DNA of 64,000 nt. Origin: Mariprofundus sp. Its GTDB lineage: Bacteria > Pseudomonadota > Zetaproteobacteria > Mariprofundales > Mariprofundaceae. The stretch spans positions 186,001 to 250,000 of the forward strand of contig JAJFLH010000035.1 of assembly GCA_021772775.1 (NCBI GenBank), in the 5' to 3' direction. Positions 33,959 to 41,569 of the stretch are shown piece after piece. A program made the position numbers and the translations under genes. The notes beneath the pieces are model-generated. The model made no database searches. It had not been told where the DNA came from and saw nothing but the letters and a program-made list of their open reading frames with translations. Every line of letters starts with the position of its first letter. Position 1 is the stretch's first letter.

Positions 33959-34128
33959 TCACTGTACATAATGTTGAGTCAGTAGAGATAAAGCACAGAC
34001 GTATCTTGCGCGGCAAACCATGCCATTTCGATGTAGTTGAGATGGTTATCAAAACGACTGACGGTGATCAACGGATCAGACTAGAAACTGAAAGAATGGA
34101 TCTATCTTTCAGGGAGGTTAAATCATGA
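33955..34128 (+). CDS. tiny early phage protein, 57 residues
   Basis: Starts MITVHNVESVEIKHRR. The ATG overlaps the upstream stop (ATGA). Beta-rich, basic, including CHFDVVEMVIKTTDGDQRI. Function unknown. Confidence 0.6.
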   Translation: MITVHNVESVEIKHRRILRGKPCHFDVVEMVIKTTDGDQRIRLETERMDLSFREVKS

Positions 34129-34226
34129 TCAAGTCACTAATTAAGCGACTTTTCTGCAAGCGCACAACTTACAGTTACATAACACTCAAATCAGGTCAGA
34201 TGATGGCAGTTGAGGTGTATAGATGA
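34125..34226 (+). CDS. tiny early phage protein, 33 residues
   Basis: Starts MIKSLIKRLFCKRTTYSYIT and ends VEVYR; overlaps both neighbours by ATGA, which supports translation in the chain. Basic. Function unknown. Confidence 0.5.
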   Translation: MIKSLIKRLFCKRTTYSYITLKSGQMMAVEVYR

Positions 34227-34318
34227 ACCCCGAACTAATTGCAGCCATATTATTAACCGGATCGTGCTTATCCATGCTCTACGCAGCCGAACTATTTTCA
34301 AGGCACCCGAAGAAATGA
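34223..34318 (+). CDS. tiny membrane peptide, 31 residues
   Basis: Starts MNPELIAAILLTGSCLSMLY and ends ELFSRHPKK; one hydrophobic helix. Overlaps both neighbours by ATGA. Function unknown. Confidence 0.5.
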   Translation: MNPELIAAILLTGSCLSMLYAAELFSRHPKK

Positions 34319-34437
34319 AAGCGCTAGAGATATTCTTCGCTTTTTTACCAGCGATAATAATTGGTCTGATATTGATACATAACGAAAAAAAGAAACTACT
34401 AACTGAGTACAACCCTTGGGGTACAGGAGGAAGGTAA
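34315..34437 (+). CDS. tiny membrane protein, 40 residues
   Basis: Starts MKALEIFFAFLPAIIIGLIL, then a basic tail with KKKLLTEYNPWGTGGR. The ATG overlaps the upstream stop. Ends in an AGGAGG that serves the next gene. One membrane helix. Function unknown. Confidence 0.52.
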   Translation: MKALEIFFAFLPAIIIGLILIHNEKKKLLTEYNPWGTGGR

Positions 34438-34438
34438 A

Positions 34439-35368
34439 ATGAGTGAACAAGAAGTGATGGTAATGGAAAATTCAACAGTGGCGATGTTGAATAAATCAGA
34501 GATCGACCAGCAGATATCCACTGCAAAAAAATACCCACGATCAATTAAAACATTCCGTGATGAAACTTTAGCAATGGTAACACTTAATGAAGGTGTAGCA
34601 GCTGAGTGTATTTATTCACTTCCGCGTGGTGGAAAGACAATTGAAGGGCCAAGTGCGCGATTTGCTGAAGTTGTCGCATCGGCCTGGGGCAACAGCAGGG
34701 TTGGTGCAAGAGTAGTAAGCGATCAAGGTAACTTTGTAACAGCTCAAGGTGTGTTCCATGATCTTGAAAAGAACGTAGCTATCACCTATGAAGTGCAGCG
34801 CCGTATTACTGACCGAAACGGCAGACGATACAGCGATGATATGATTGTTGTTACCGCAAACGCTGCTTGTTCAGTCGCATTGAGGAACGCCATTTTAAAA
34901 GGTGTGCCTAAAGCTTTCTGGTCTGAAATGTATTCAGCTGCGCGATCAACCGTTATGGGTGATTTCCAGACACTGGCAAATCGCCGTGCTGAAGCCTTAA
35001 AGGCATTCATGAAATACGGAGTATCACAAGAGCAGATCTGCGCAACCCTTGGCGTTGCAGGCGTTGAAGATATCGGACTTGAAAACCTCGTAACACTTCG
35101 CGGGATGCTGACTGCCATTAAAGATGGTGACACAACCCCAGAACAGGCATTTGCACCACAAAACACCACCAGCGCCGGAGATCATAAAAAAGATGATCGA
35201 AAAGCATGTACTGCTGAGGCGTTTGAATCCAAGAGTGTTGATTGGAAAAAGGTGATTATTGCCAATAAGAAAACTCCTGCTGCATTAATCGCCACCATTG
35301 AAACAAAGGAAACTTTGTCAGATGAACAAAAACTAACAATTGAGTCTTGGGCTCACGAAAACGATTAA
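34439..35368 (+). CDS. putative single-strand annealing/recombination protein
   Basis: 309 residues. The core AAECIYSLPRGGKTIEGPSA, VVASAWGNSRVGARVV, VTAQGVFHDLEKNVAITYEV, then ANAACSVALRNAILKGVPKAF is a conserved family seen in many phages beside YqaJ exonucleases, as here with the exonuclease immediately downstream. The beta-rich core with a helix bundle fits the RecT/Red-beta class, but I cannot prove homology by eye. The C-terminal 80 residues are polar and may contact the exonuclease or SSB. The pair would drive phage recombination. Confidence 0.65.
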   Translation: MSEQEVMVMENSTVAMLNKSEIDQQISTAKKYPRSIKTFRDETLAMVTLNEGVAAECIYSLPRGGKTIEGPSARFAEVVASAWGNSRVGARVVSDQGNFVTAQGVFHDLEKNVAITYEVQRRITDRNGRRYSDDMIVVTANAACSVALRNAILKGVPKAFWSEMYSAARSTVMGDFQTLANRRAEALKAFMKYGVSQEQICATLGVAGVEDIGLENLVTLRGMLTAIKDGDTTPEQAFAPQNTTSAGDHKKDDRKACTAEAFESKSVDWKKVIIANKKTPAALIATIETKETLSDEQKLTIESWAHEND

Positions 35369-35379
35369 GGAGCTATAAA

Positions 35380-37095
35380 ATGGACACACTTGCATTAGTA
35401 CAAGGTACAAAAGAATGGCACGAACACCGATTATCCTGTGACAATGCCAGTGAATCTGCGGCAATGCTTGGACTGGATAAGAACACCACGCGCGACGAGT
35501 TAATTCACATGGTCGCTACTGGTGATGAAAAAGAGTTTAGCGACTATGTTAAGGAGCGTATTTTCAAGCCAGGGCATGAAGTTGAAGCCATGGCACGTGT
35601 AATTATTGAGCAGGAGATTGGTGAAGATTTATACACAGTAACTGGCGTTAAAGGTTTGCTCTCTGCAAGCTTTGACGGTCTTACCATGCTTGAAGATGAA
35701 GATATCGCCTTTGAGCACAAGCAGTGGAATGAAGAATTAGCGGCACTGGTTGCGCAAGGCATCGTACCAGATACGCACATGCCACAATTGCAACAGCAGT
35801 TGATGGTATCTGAAGCAAAAAAGGTGATCTTTGTTGTGTCTGATGGCACAAAAGAAAAACGTGAAAAAGTAGAAGTATTTCCTGACCCTGTGTGGTTTGA
35901 GCGTATTCGCGCCGGATGGGTCCAGTTCCATAAAGATATTGAAGACTACACGCCACAAGTTGAAGTAGTTAAACCTACAGCAAATGTAATTGAAACGCTG
36001 CCTGCCCTTGTTGTGCATATTGATGGCGTTGTTAAATCATCCAACCTTGCAGCGTACAAAAAAACAGCACTGGCATTCATCGATGATATCAAAACAGATC
36101 TTAAAACAGATCAAGATTTTGCCGATGCCGCCAGCACCATCACATTCTGCACTAAAGCAGAAAAGGAATTGGACTTAATCAAAAAGCAGGCGCTTGGTCA
36201 GACTGCAACCATTTCTGAGCTATTCAATACAATGGACACATTGAAAGAGAATATGAGAAAAAAACGTCTTGAACTCAATTCAATCGTTACAGCTAAAAAG
36301 AAAGAGATACGCGGAAGCATACTTTTTGAAGCACAATCTGAGCTTAAAGAACATATTATTTCAATAAACAAGCGCGTCATGAATTACATGCCGGAAATAA
36401 GTGCCGACTTTGCAAGTGCAATGAAGGGCAAGAAAACAGTCAATTCTCTCAGATCTGCCTGCAATGATCTGCTCGCTACAACTAAAATCACTGCGAACGC
36501 AACGGCTGACAGCCTTGAAGCTAACTTAAAAATCATCAATGAGCTTGGAGAGGGATATTCATTCCTACTCAATGATGTTGCACAGATCATCCACAAAGAT
36601 GCAGATGATTTAACGATGCTGATCAATGCTCGCATAGCTGAACACAAGCAGGCCGAAGAGAAACGCCTGGAAGCTGAGCGTGAGCAGATCCGAAAGGAAG
36701 AGGAAGCCAAAGCAGCAGCTAAAGCTGAAGAAGAAGCTAAGCGCATTCAAGCAGAACGAGAACAGATCCGAAAGGAAGAGGAAGCCAAAGCAGCAGCTAA
36801 AGCAGCAGCTAAAGCTGAAGAAGAAGCTAAGGTAACAGCAGAAGCCGCAAAAGAAGCCGTGCATGCACAAGCGCCAGATCAGGAAAAACCTGATGAACCG
36901 CAGCAAGTACAGCCAGAAACAACATCAAAGGTTGTTCCACTTCCGTCAAAGGCACCCGCACAGCAGCCAGTAAAATCACTCATGGAAGATATAGCCCATT
37001 GGTGTGACGCATGGTGCATACCTGCAGGAGGTTGTTACGAACTAACCGAAATTCTAAAAGAACACATGCCGGAGCAAGCAACACGCAAGGCATAA
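35380..37095 (+). CDS. YqaJ-type exonuclease with long coiled-coil C-terminus
   Basis: 571 residues from the ATG at 35380 (AAGGAGC upstream); the start at 35347 overlaps the previous gene. Residues 1-200 are the YqaJ nuclease: LVQGTKEWHEHRLSCDNASE, SASFDGLTMLEDEDIAFEHK with the D...E-x-K core, and HMPQLQQQLMVSEAKKVIFV. Residues about 215-430 are helical and possibly a separate domain. Residues about 425-490 are a charged coiled coil with a tandem repeat. The last about 40 residues (SLMEDIAHWCDAWCIPAGG) form a conserved-looking end. Ordinary YqaJ exonucleases are about 200-350 residues, so the fusion is unusual. Confidence 0.85.
   Translation: MDTLALVQGTKEWHEHRLSCDNASESAAMLGLDKNTTRDELIHMVATGDEKEFSDYVKERIFKPGHEVEAMARVIIEQEIGEDLYTVTGVKGLLSASFDGLTMLEDEDIAFEHKQWNEELAALVAQGIVPDTHMPQLQQQLMVSEAKKVIFVVSDGTKEKREKVEVFPDPVWFERIRAGWVQFHKDIEDYTPQVEVVKPTANVIETLPALVVHIDGVVKSSNLAAYKKTALAFIDDIKTDLKTDQDFADAASTITFCTKAEKELDLIKKQALGQTATISELFNTMDTLKENMRKKRLELNSIVTAKKKEIRGSILFEAQSELKEHIISINKRVMNYMPEISADFASAMKGKKTVNSLRSACNDLLATTKITANATADSLEANLKIINELGEGYSFLLNDVAQIIHKDADDLTMLINARIAEHKQAEEKRLEAEREQIRKEEEAKAAAKAEEEAKRIQAEREQIRKEEEAKAAAKAAAKAEEEAKVTAEAAKEAVHAQAPDQEKPDEPQQVQPETTSKVVPLPSKAPAQQPVKSLMEDIAHWCDAWCIPAGGCYELTEILKEHMPEQATRKA
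36682..36831. repeat. in-frame coding tandem repeat
   Basis: A unit of about 60 bases at 36682-36741 is repeated at 36760-36831 with a 12-base internal expansion (AAAGCAGCAGCT duplicated). It encodes the Glu/Lys/Ala-rich helix of the exonuclease tail. All length changes keep the frame. Confidence 0.9.
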
Positions 37096-37101
37096 CCAGT
37101 T

Positions 37102-37145
37102 CCGCGCCGGCCCTCCCTCCCCCTCCCAGCCGGCGCGGTTTTTAT
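37102..37145 (+). terminator. strong terminator after exonuclease gene
   Basis: CCGCGCCGGC pairs with GCCGGCGCGG around a pyrimidine-rich loop, then TTTTTATT. It lies within the operon, so expression of the genes beyond may need antitermination or another promoter. Confidence 0.9.
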
Positions 37146-37177
37146 TATGTAGGGGAGATCATTTTAAGGAGAAACAC

Positions 37178-37300
37178 ATGTTCAAGAACGTCCACTTTTA
37201 CAGTATCGAAGATACAGCAAACCTCAACCTCTACACTCTAAACGCCGCTTTAGTCAATCGATTGTCCCATGGAATCGGTCAGATGGAAACGCTGCCGTGA
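37178..37300 (+). CDS. short protein resembling the N-terminus of RdgC
   Basis: 40 residues: MFKNVHFYSIEDTANLNLYT, LNAALVNRLSHG, ending METLP. The start M-F-K-N-(hydrophobic)-x-x-Y-x-(I/L) resembles RdgC (recombination-associated), whose full length is about 300 residues. TTAAGGAG precedes the ATG. It could be a remnant of a phage RdgC after deletion, or an unrelated small protein. The last 16 bases repeat at the end of the next gene. Confidence 0.45.
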   Translation: MFKNVHFYSIEDTANLNLYTLNAALVNRLSHGIGQMETLP

Positions 37301-37602
37301 GCTATGACGAACATACGGAGTGTGTATCAATGGATGATTCAACCGTAGCAGGAAGGCGTGTTGAAAAGCCACTGCTTGAACTTCAGCAGGCCGCATTCAC
37401 CCTTATTGAAGATGAGAACCTGTCGGCGCATCCGAACTCGGCTGTCATCGATGTGCTTTGCGATCTGGTTCGCCTGATCAGAGAGCATTCGGACTATGTG
37501 CAGGGCGGCCGCAGCTGTGTCGATAATCAGCGCCTTATTCTTGAGGCACAAGGCCACGCGCAGGAAGACGAAGACCAAGCCATTGAGGAAACGCTGCCGT
37601 GA
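37285..37602. repeat. 16-bp direct repeat pair
   Basis: GGAAACGCTGCCGTGA at 37285-37300 and at 37587-37602. Each copy ends a gene and overlaps the next GTG start, so recombination between them would delete the 101-residue gene exactly. Confidence 0.9.
37297..37602 (+). CDS. phage protein, unknown function, GTG start
   Basis: 101 residues from GTG at 37297 overlapping the previous stop (GTGA); a start at ATG 37330 is possible. Contains LELQQAAFTLIEDENLSAHP and AVIDVLCDLVRLIREHSDYV, helical. Ends EETLP, as the previous frame ends METLP, because of a 16-bp direct repeat. Function unknown. Confidence 0.55.
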   Translation: MSYDEHTECVSMDDSTVAGRRVEKPLLELQQAAFTLIEDENLSAHPNSAVIDVLCDLVRLIREHSDYVQGGRSCVDNQRLILEAQGHAQEDEDQAIEETLP

Positions 37603-37742
37603 TATGCAGCATATGCGGGTCGAATGTCGAATGGAAAGGCAAGATTTCTGCCTTAACGCACACTGAATGTAGCAAATGTGGGGCGATTAATTGCCAATTA
37701 ACTGAACCAGAAGAAGCGGCGGAAGAAACAGAGGAAGATTAA
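37599..37742 (+). CDS. tiny zinc-ribbon phage protein
   Basis: 47 residues from GTG at 37599 (GTGA overlap). C-S-I-C near the start and C-S-K-C about 20 residues later make a two-knuckle zinc ribbon, followed by an acidic tail (EPEEAAEETEED). Function unknown. Confidence 0.58.
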   Translation: MICSICGSNVEWKGKISALTHTECSKCGAINCQLTEPEEAAEETEED

Positions 37743-37745
37743 AAC

Positions 37746-37796
37746 ATGATCCCTGAACCTGGTGATGAAGATTTAAAAGAGTGGAAAAGGAGATGA
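37746..37796 (+). CDS. possible 16-residue frame carrying the next ribosome site
   Basis: MIPEPGDEDLKEWKRR then stop, ending in AAAAGGAGATGA that also supplies the ribosome site of the gene at 37798. May be only a coupling frame. Confidence 0.25.
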   Translation: MIPEPGDEDLKEWKRR

Positions 37797-37797
37797 A

Positions 37798-38241
37798 ATG
37801 CAGGTAATCAAAAAATATAAAGCTGATGATGGCGTTGAGTTTTTAGATGCCAATAAATGCAAGGAACATGAAGCTAATTGTAAACTCGCAAAAGTAATTA
37901 TGAGCTCCTTACTAGTTAAGCCTGACAGCATCGATTTCTCAAATGGTCATGGTTACATTCAACACGACAGAAGCGAAGTCCTTAACACGCGTAATAGGTT
38001 TCTAGAATTCATTAAAAGATATACAGACCACAAATGGGTGCAAGCCACCATAGATGGTGGCACTGATGTTCATCCATCCTATGTGGACCGGATGCTTGGC
38101 GAATCCGTCCCAACATCAATTTGGAAACATTGGCATCGCTTTTCTTGCATTGATTCACAGTTCAGAGAATGGGGCCAGCCGTTCTACGCAAACCACCCTG
38201 AGGGTGCCAAACAAATACAACTCAACAGGGAAGGAGAATAA
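37798..38241 (+). CDS. phage protein, unknown function
   Basis: 147 residues starting MQVIKKYKADDGVEFLDANK. Cys/His in KCKEHEANC might bind metal. The C-terminal half has many aromatic residues (WKHWHRFSCIDSQFREWGQP). AAAAGGAG upstream. Function unknown. Confidence 0.6.
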   Translation: MQVIKKYKADDGVEFLDANKCKEHEANCKLAKVIMSSLLVKPDSIDFSNGHGYIQHDRSEVLNTRNRFLEFIKRYTDHKWVQATIDGGTDVHPSYVDRMLGESVPTSIWKHWHRFSCIDSQFREWGQPFYANHPEGAKQIQLNREGE

Positions 38242-38754
38242 ATGCTAAATAAAGTGATGTTGATGTATTCAGGCGGTATGAGCATGCCCGATATCGCCAA
38301 GGCAATGGATACATCATATTCAAAGGTGCGGAACATGCTTGTGAAGACCGGTGTCGAGTTAAGGTCTAGGGCTGACGCTGTGCGCTTAGCCGTGAGTCAG
38401 GGGAAGCGCGGAAAAGGAAACACAACACCGAGAACTGAAGAACAAAAAAGGAAAACAAGTGAGTCTCGCAAGGCTTGGAGTGAAAGGAACGCAAAAGGTA
38501 AACGAATATCTCATTCTGGATATGTTGAATACACAACGGGCAAACACAAAGGAAGGTCTGAGCATGTTGTTGCAATAGAGCATGAGATTGGAAGGAGTCT
38601 ATTGAAAGGTGAATGTGTGCATCACAAAGATGGAAATAAGATGAACAACTCACTATCCAACCTGCAATTGATGACCATCTCTGATCACACATCACTACAC
38701 GCTAAAGAGAATATCAAAAAAAGAAAAAGAGACAGCAAAGGAAGGCTTATATGA
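38242..38754 (+). CDS. HNH homing endonuclease, HNH_3 type
   Basis: 170 residues. N-terminal HTH ([20 protein letters not shown]) and C-terminal nuclease core [54 protein letters not shown] precedes the start and its stop overlaps the ssb ATG (ATGA). A stand-alone homing gene inserted just before ssb, probably targeting that locus in related phages. Confidence 0.9.
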   Translation: MLNKVMLMYSGGMSMPDIAKAMDTSYSKVRNMLVKTGVELRSRADAVRLAVSQGKRGKGNTTPRTEEQKRKTSESRKAWSERNAKGKRISHSGYVEYTTGKHKGRSEHVVAIEHEIGRSLLKGECVHHKDGNKMNNSLSNLQLMTISDHTSLHAKENIKKRKRDSKGRLI

Positions 38755-39191
38755 AAAACCTTGTAATTTTAATCGGAAACCTTGGTGCAGATCCAGAAAC
38801 CCGCTTTCTTCAAGACGGCACATGCGTATGCAATCTTCGCCTGGCAACCACGGAGAAGTTTAAAAAAGATGGTGAGCAGGTTGAGAAAACTGAATGGCAC
38901 CGTGTAGTTCTTTGGGGCCGCCTGGGTGAGATCGCTAACCAGTACCTTACAAAGGGTTCGAAGTGCTACATCGAAGGCAAGATCGAAACACGCAAATGGA
39001 CCAACAAAGATGGGCAGGATCAATACACGACAGAAATTCGTGGTTCAGAAATGAAAATGCTTGGTGGTGGTTCCAGTCAGGGCGGCGGATATTCTAATCA
39101 GGGTGGTGGTTCTGCACCGAAGAACAACGATCCATTTTCCGGCGGCCCAGACTTTTGCGATGTTCCAGTGGACTCAGACATCCCATTCTGA
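38751..39191 (+). CDS. ssb: single-stranded DNA-binding protein
   Basis: 146 residues. OB fold in residues 1-105 ([54 protein letters not shown]), then a Gly/Ser/Gln-rich linker and the acidic tip DSDIPF that recruits partner proteins. The start overlaps the homing gene. Works with the annealing protein and exonuclease. Confidence 0.95.
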   Translation: MKNLVILIGNLGADPETRFLQDGTCVCNLRLATTEKFKKDGEQVEKTEWHRVVLWGRLGEIANQYLTKGSKCYIEGKIETRKWTNKDGQDQYTTEIRGSEMKMLGGGSSQGGGYSNQGGGSAPKNNDPFSGGPDFCDVPVDSDIPF

Positions 39192-39232
39192 CCCTTACCA
39201 TATAAAACACCAATAAATAAAAGGAGAATGAT

Positions 39233-40174
39233 TTGAGCGACGAACAAGCAACAGAGAAAAAGATTAGAGACAAAGGGCTAAATGCCCCTCGCCTTTCACC
39301 GGCCAACATCGATGCGGTGATTGTCAGTGAAACATTCACCACCCTACCAAGCGGTAAATGCATGGTGTGTGAGCTTACCCTGGTTAATGGCTTCACTGTT
39401 CGCGGTGAATCGGCAACCGTAAGTAAAGAAAACTTCGATATTGAAATTGGCCAGGATATTTCACGCAAAGACGCACGCGACAAGGTGTGGGGTTTCGAAG
39501 GCTACTTGCTGCAGCAGCGATTGCATGAAGATGGTAGCGATGGCCCGAGCCCGTTTCAGGAACGGAAATACACCTTTACCGGTGGCAAGATCGTCAATCG
39601 AGCTACTGGTGTAGCAATTCCGGATAATGAGCCGATTATGATATTCCGGGCAAAGGATATGATGGCTCCAGAAGCAATCCTTGCTTATCGGAATCAATGT
39701 CATGATGAAAACCACAAAAAAGAGGTCGCAGGTCTGGCTCGTGATTTCTACGCATTCCAGCAGGACAACCCTGATTTATGCAAACTTCCGGATAGTGATC
39801 CTTCATGCTTACCCGGTGTTGATAAGTTTGTAATGGACGATATTGCACGCGTAGCCCATGAAATAAATCGAGCATATTGCGAAGCCCTTGGTGACACATC
39901 GCAACCATCATGGGAAGAAGCCCCTGCATGGCAGCGTGAAAGCGCACGTGCAGGCGTGGATTTTCATTTGATGTTTCCTGAAGCTGATCCTGAAGCAATT
40001 CATGTATCTTGGCTGTCTCAGAAAGAAGCAGATGGATGGGTATTTGGTGAAGTGAAAGATCCTGAAGCAAAAACACACCCATGCATTATTCCATTCAGTG
40101 AGCTTCCAACTGAACAACAGGCAAAAGACTTCTTGTTTCGCGCCGTTGTTCACGCACTGCAACATAGCCGATAG
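39233..40174 (+). CDS. Gp49-like and RyR-domain protein
   Basis: 313 residues from TTG at 39233, with AAGGAG six bases upstream. Residues about 15-110 match the phage Gp49-like family (RLSPANIDAVIVSETFTTLP, FTVRGESATVSKENFDIEIG, DKVWGFEGYLLQQRL). Residues about 220-313 match a RyR domain (PSWEEAPAWQRESARAGVDF, WLSQKEADGWVFGEVKD, IIPFSELPTEQQAKDFLF). RyR domains in prokaryotes are often in phage or conflict contexts and may bind a nucleotide ligand. Function unknown. Confidence 0.82.
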   Translation: MSDEQATEKKIRDKGLNAPRLSPANIDAVIVSETFTTLPSGKCMVCELTLVNGFTVRGESATVSKENFDIEIGQDISRKDARDKVWGFEGYLLQQRLHEDGSDGPSPFQERKYTFTGGKIVNRATGVAIPDNEPIMIFRAKDMMAPEAILAYRNQCHDENHKKEVAGLARDFYAFQQDNPDLCKLPDSDPSCLPGVDKFVMDDIARVAHEINRAYCEALGDTSQPSWEEAPAWQRESARAGVDFHLMFPEADPEAIHVSWLSQKEADGWVFGEVKDPEAKTHPCIIPFSELPTEQQAKDFLFRAVVHALQHSR

Positions 40175-40179
40175 GCAAA

Positions 40180-40510
40180 CCAAATTGCAGCGCGGCAGGC
40201 GTAAAAAAACAAATCGAATTTTAGTAATGTGGAATGAGATCAAAAACGACCTGCCGTGACTGCATAACAAACCCAAAAGGGTGAATCACATAAAGGCAAG
40301 ACACCGGATATAAGCTGATGCAGGCGATCTGGATACCCGATAAGGCTTTGTCAGCTGCATCTATGTCACCCGCTATAAAGAGAGAACGACACCAAAGCTA
40401 ATCGGGTGACTCATGGATGAGTGAAAGGATTAGCACCTTTATATCTGCTTCCGGCGTTGGCTGCATCTGGCGTTCCATGCAGGGACAATGCACGCATTGT
40501 GCGGGTCTAT
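40180..40510 (+). ncRNA. candidate structured RNA in early operon
   Basis: No frame of any length fits the 398-base gap 40175-40572. It holds many pairings: TGCAG..CGGCAGG at 40186-40199 with CCTGCCG..CTGCA at 40250-40264; ACCC/GGGT near 40271-40282; AGCTGA/TCAGCT or GATGCAG/CTGCATC between 40313-40323 and 40351-40361; GTCACCCG 40365-40372 with CGGGTGAC 40403-40410; an extended stem GCTAATC..ACTCAT/ATGAGT..GATTAGC at 40397-40434; and ACAATG/CATTGT at 40485-40500. Some pairings exclude others. Strand is assumed to be that of the operon. Confidence 0.45.
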
Positions 40511-40572
40511 AGCGGAGGCAGTTGTAAGGGTATCAAAATGAGGTGATGAAATGGAAATAACGAGGAGATGGA

Positions 40573-40788
40573 ATGATTGAGCAAAGCAAGCCAACATGTC
40601 CAGGGTGTAACCACCCATTAGATGATGATCAGATGATTGATAGCGGCCAAGATCTTTTCGCTATCTCTCCAAACGAAGAGACCGTTGAAATAGAATGTCC
40701 ATCGTGTTTCACAATCTATTGGTGTAGAGGCGGCTACACACCTCACTACTTGAGCTCTATCAGCCTGGATGGTGAGTACGATGAGTGA
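40573..40788 (+). CDS. zinc-ribbon phage protein
   Basis: 71 residues. C-P-G-C and C-P-S-C about 35 residues apart form a zinc ribbon (KPTCPGCNHPLDDDQM, IECPSCFTIYWCRGGY). GAGGAG upstream. Its stop overlaps the next start by 8 bases. Function unknown. Confidence 0.65.
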   Translation: MIEQSKPTCPGCNHPLDDDQMIDSGQDLFAISPNEETVEIECPSCFTIYWCRGGYTPHYLSSISLDGEYDE

Positions 40789-41383
40789 ATTAACTGTAGG
40801 CGAAATGTTTCAATCTTTTAACGCATGGCTCAAGAAAGGCGTAGGGACTAAACGTATCGATACAGCTTATGAAGCTGGCTTTATGGCATGTCATGAATTA
40901 ATTCACGCAGATATTAATGATGTTGCGGCTTATGCTACGAAGCACATCAAAGACCTGACTGACGAGCGTGATGAACTGAAGGCCCATGTAAATGAGTTGC
41001 GTGAATCATTACTTCTGTTAGCGAATGGGAGTCTTGACGATGAAGGTATCTCCATAGCACTTAAGAAAACCCAGCAACAGTCCCTATCATCACACAACAA
41101 CAAAGTTCGAGCTACTGAGCGTGTTGAGCCAAAAGTCACCTGCTATATGAAGTCAGAGTGTATCGGTGAATTCACAGTGGAGACAATTCAAGCGTGCCCT
41201 AACTGCTTCAATTACGAACCAAGCGATGATTGCGAATATTGTGGCGGTGAGTCAGATGAAAACGGAATGGGGCCTGTGCTGGTCGATATCCCCTGGGATA
41301 CAATGAAGGACATCTACAAAATGATGTCTGAATCAGCAAACCGCGAAACACTGAAAAAAATCAAGGAGGTTGATCAGTCATGA
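40781..41383 (+). CDS. phage protein with helical N-terminus and zinc-ribbon end
   Basis: 200 residues from ATG at 40781. Residues 1-110 are helical (EMFQSFNAWLKKGVGTKRID, DLTDERDELKAHVNELRESL) and residues 135-165 carry C-P-N-C...C-E-Y-C. Layout resembles Ead/Ea22-type early proteins but the match is weak. Its stop overlaps the excisionase-like gene (ATGA). Confidence 0.6.
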   Translation: MSELTVGEMFQSFNAWLKKGVGTKRIDTAYEAGFMACHELIHADINDVAAYATKHIKDLTDERDELKAHVNELRESLLLLANGSLDDEGISIALKKTQQQSLSSHNNKVRATERVEPKVTCYMKSECIGEFTVETIQACPNCFNYEPSDDCEYCGGESDENGMGPVLVDIPWDTMKDIYKMMSESANRETLKKIKEVDQS

Positions 41384-41562
41384 GAATGATCGGACTAGCA
41401 GAAGTAAAAACAATCATGGGCTGGAAATCCAAAACCACAGTTTATAAGCATATCGCAGACGGACTTTTCCCTCGGGGAATTAAATTACGCGAAAACGGGA
41501 ACAACAGATGGAATGAAGAAGAAGTGAAAAGCATTGCATGTGGAAATCCCTTCCAGCCATAG
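41380..41562 (+). CDS. AlpA-like excisionase/regulator
   Basis: 60 residues. IGLAEVKTIMGWKSKTTVYK followed by HIADGLFPRGIKL and W-N-E-E-E-V is the AlpA/MerR-like winged HTH. It faces the integrase gene with 7 bases between the two stops, the usual position for a recombination directionality factor in P4-type integration modules. Confidence 0.85.
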   Translation: MRMIGLAEVKTIMGWKSKTTVYKHIADGLFPRGIKLRENGNNRWNEEEVKSIACGNPFQP

Positions 41563-41569
41563 CAACCCC

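Noticed and set aside
40313..40434. Hammerhead ribozyme in the structured stretch
   Set aside because: A CTGATG and a GAAA occur, but not in the order and spacing of the conserved core, and the flanking stems do not fit.
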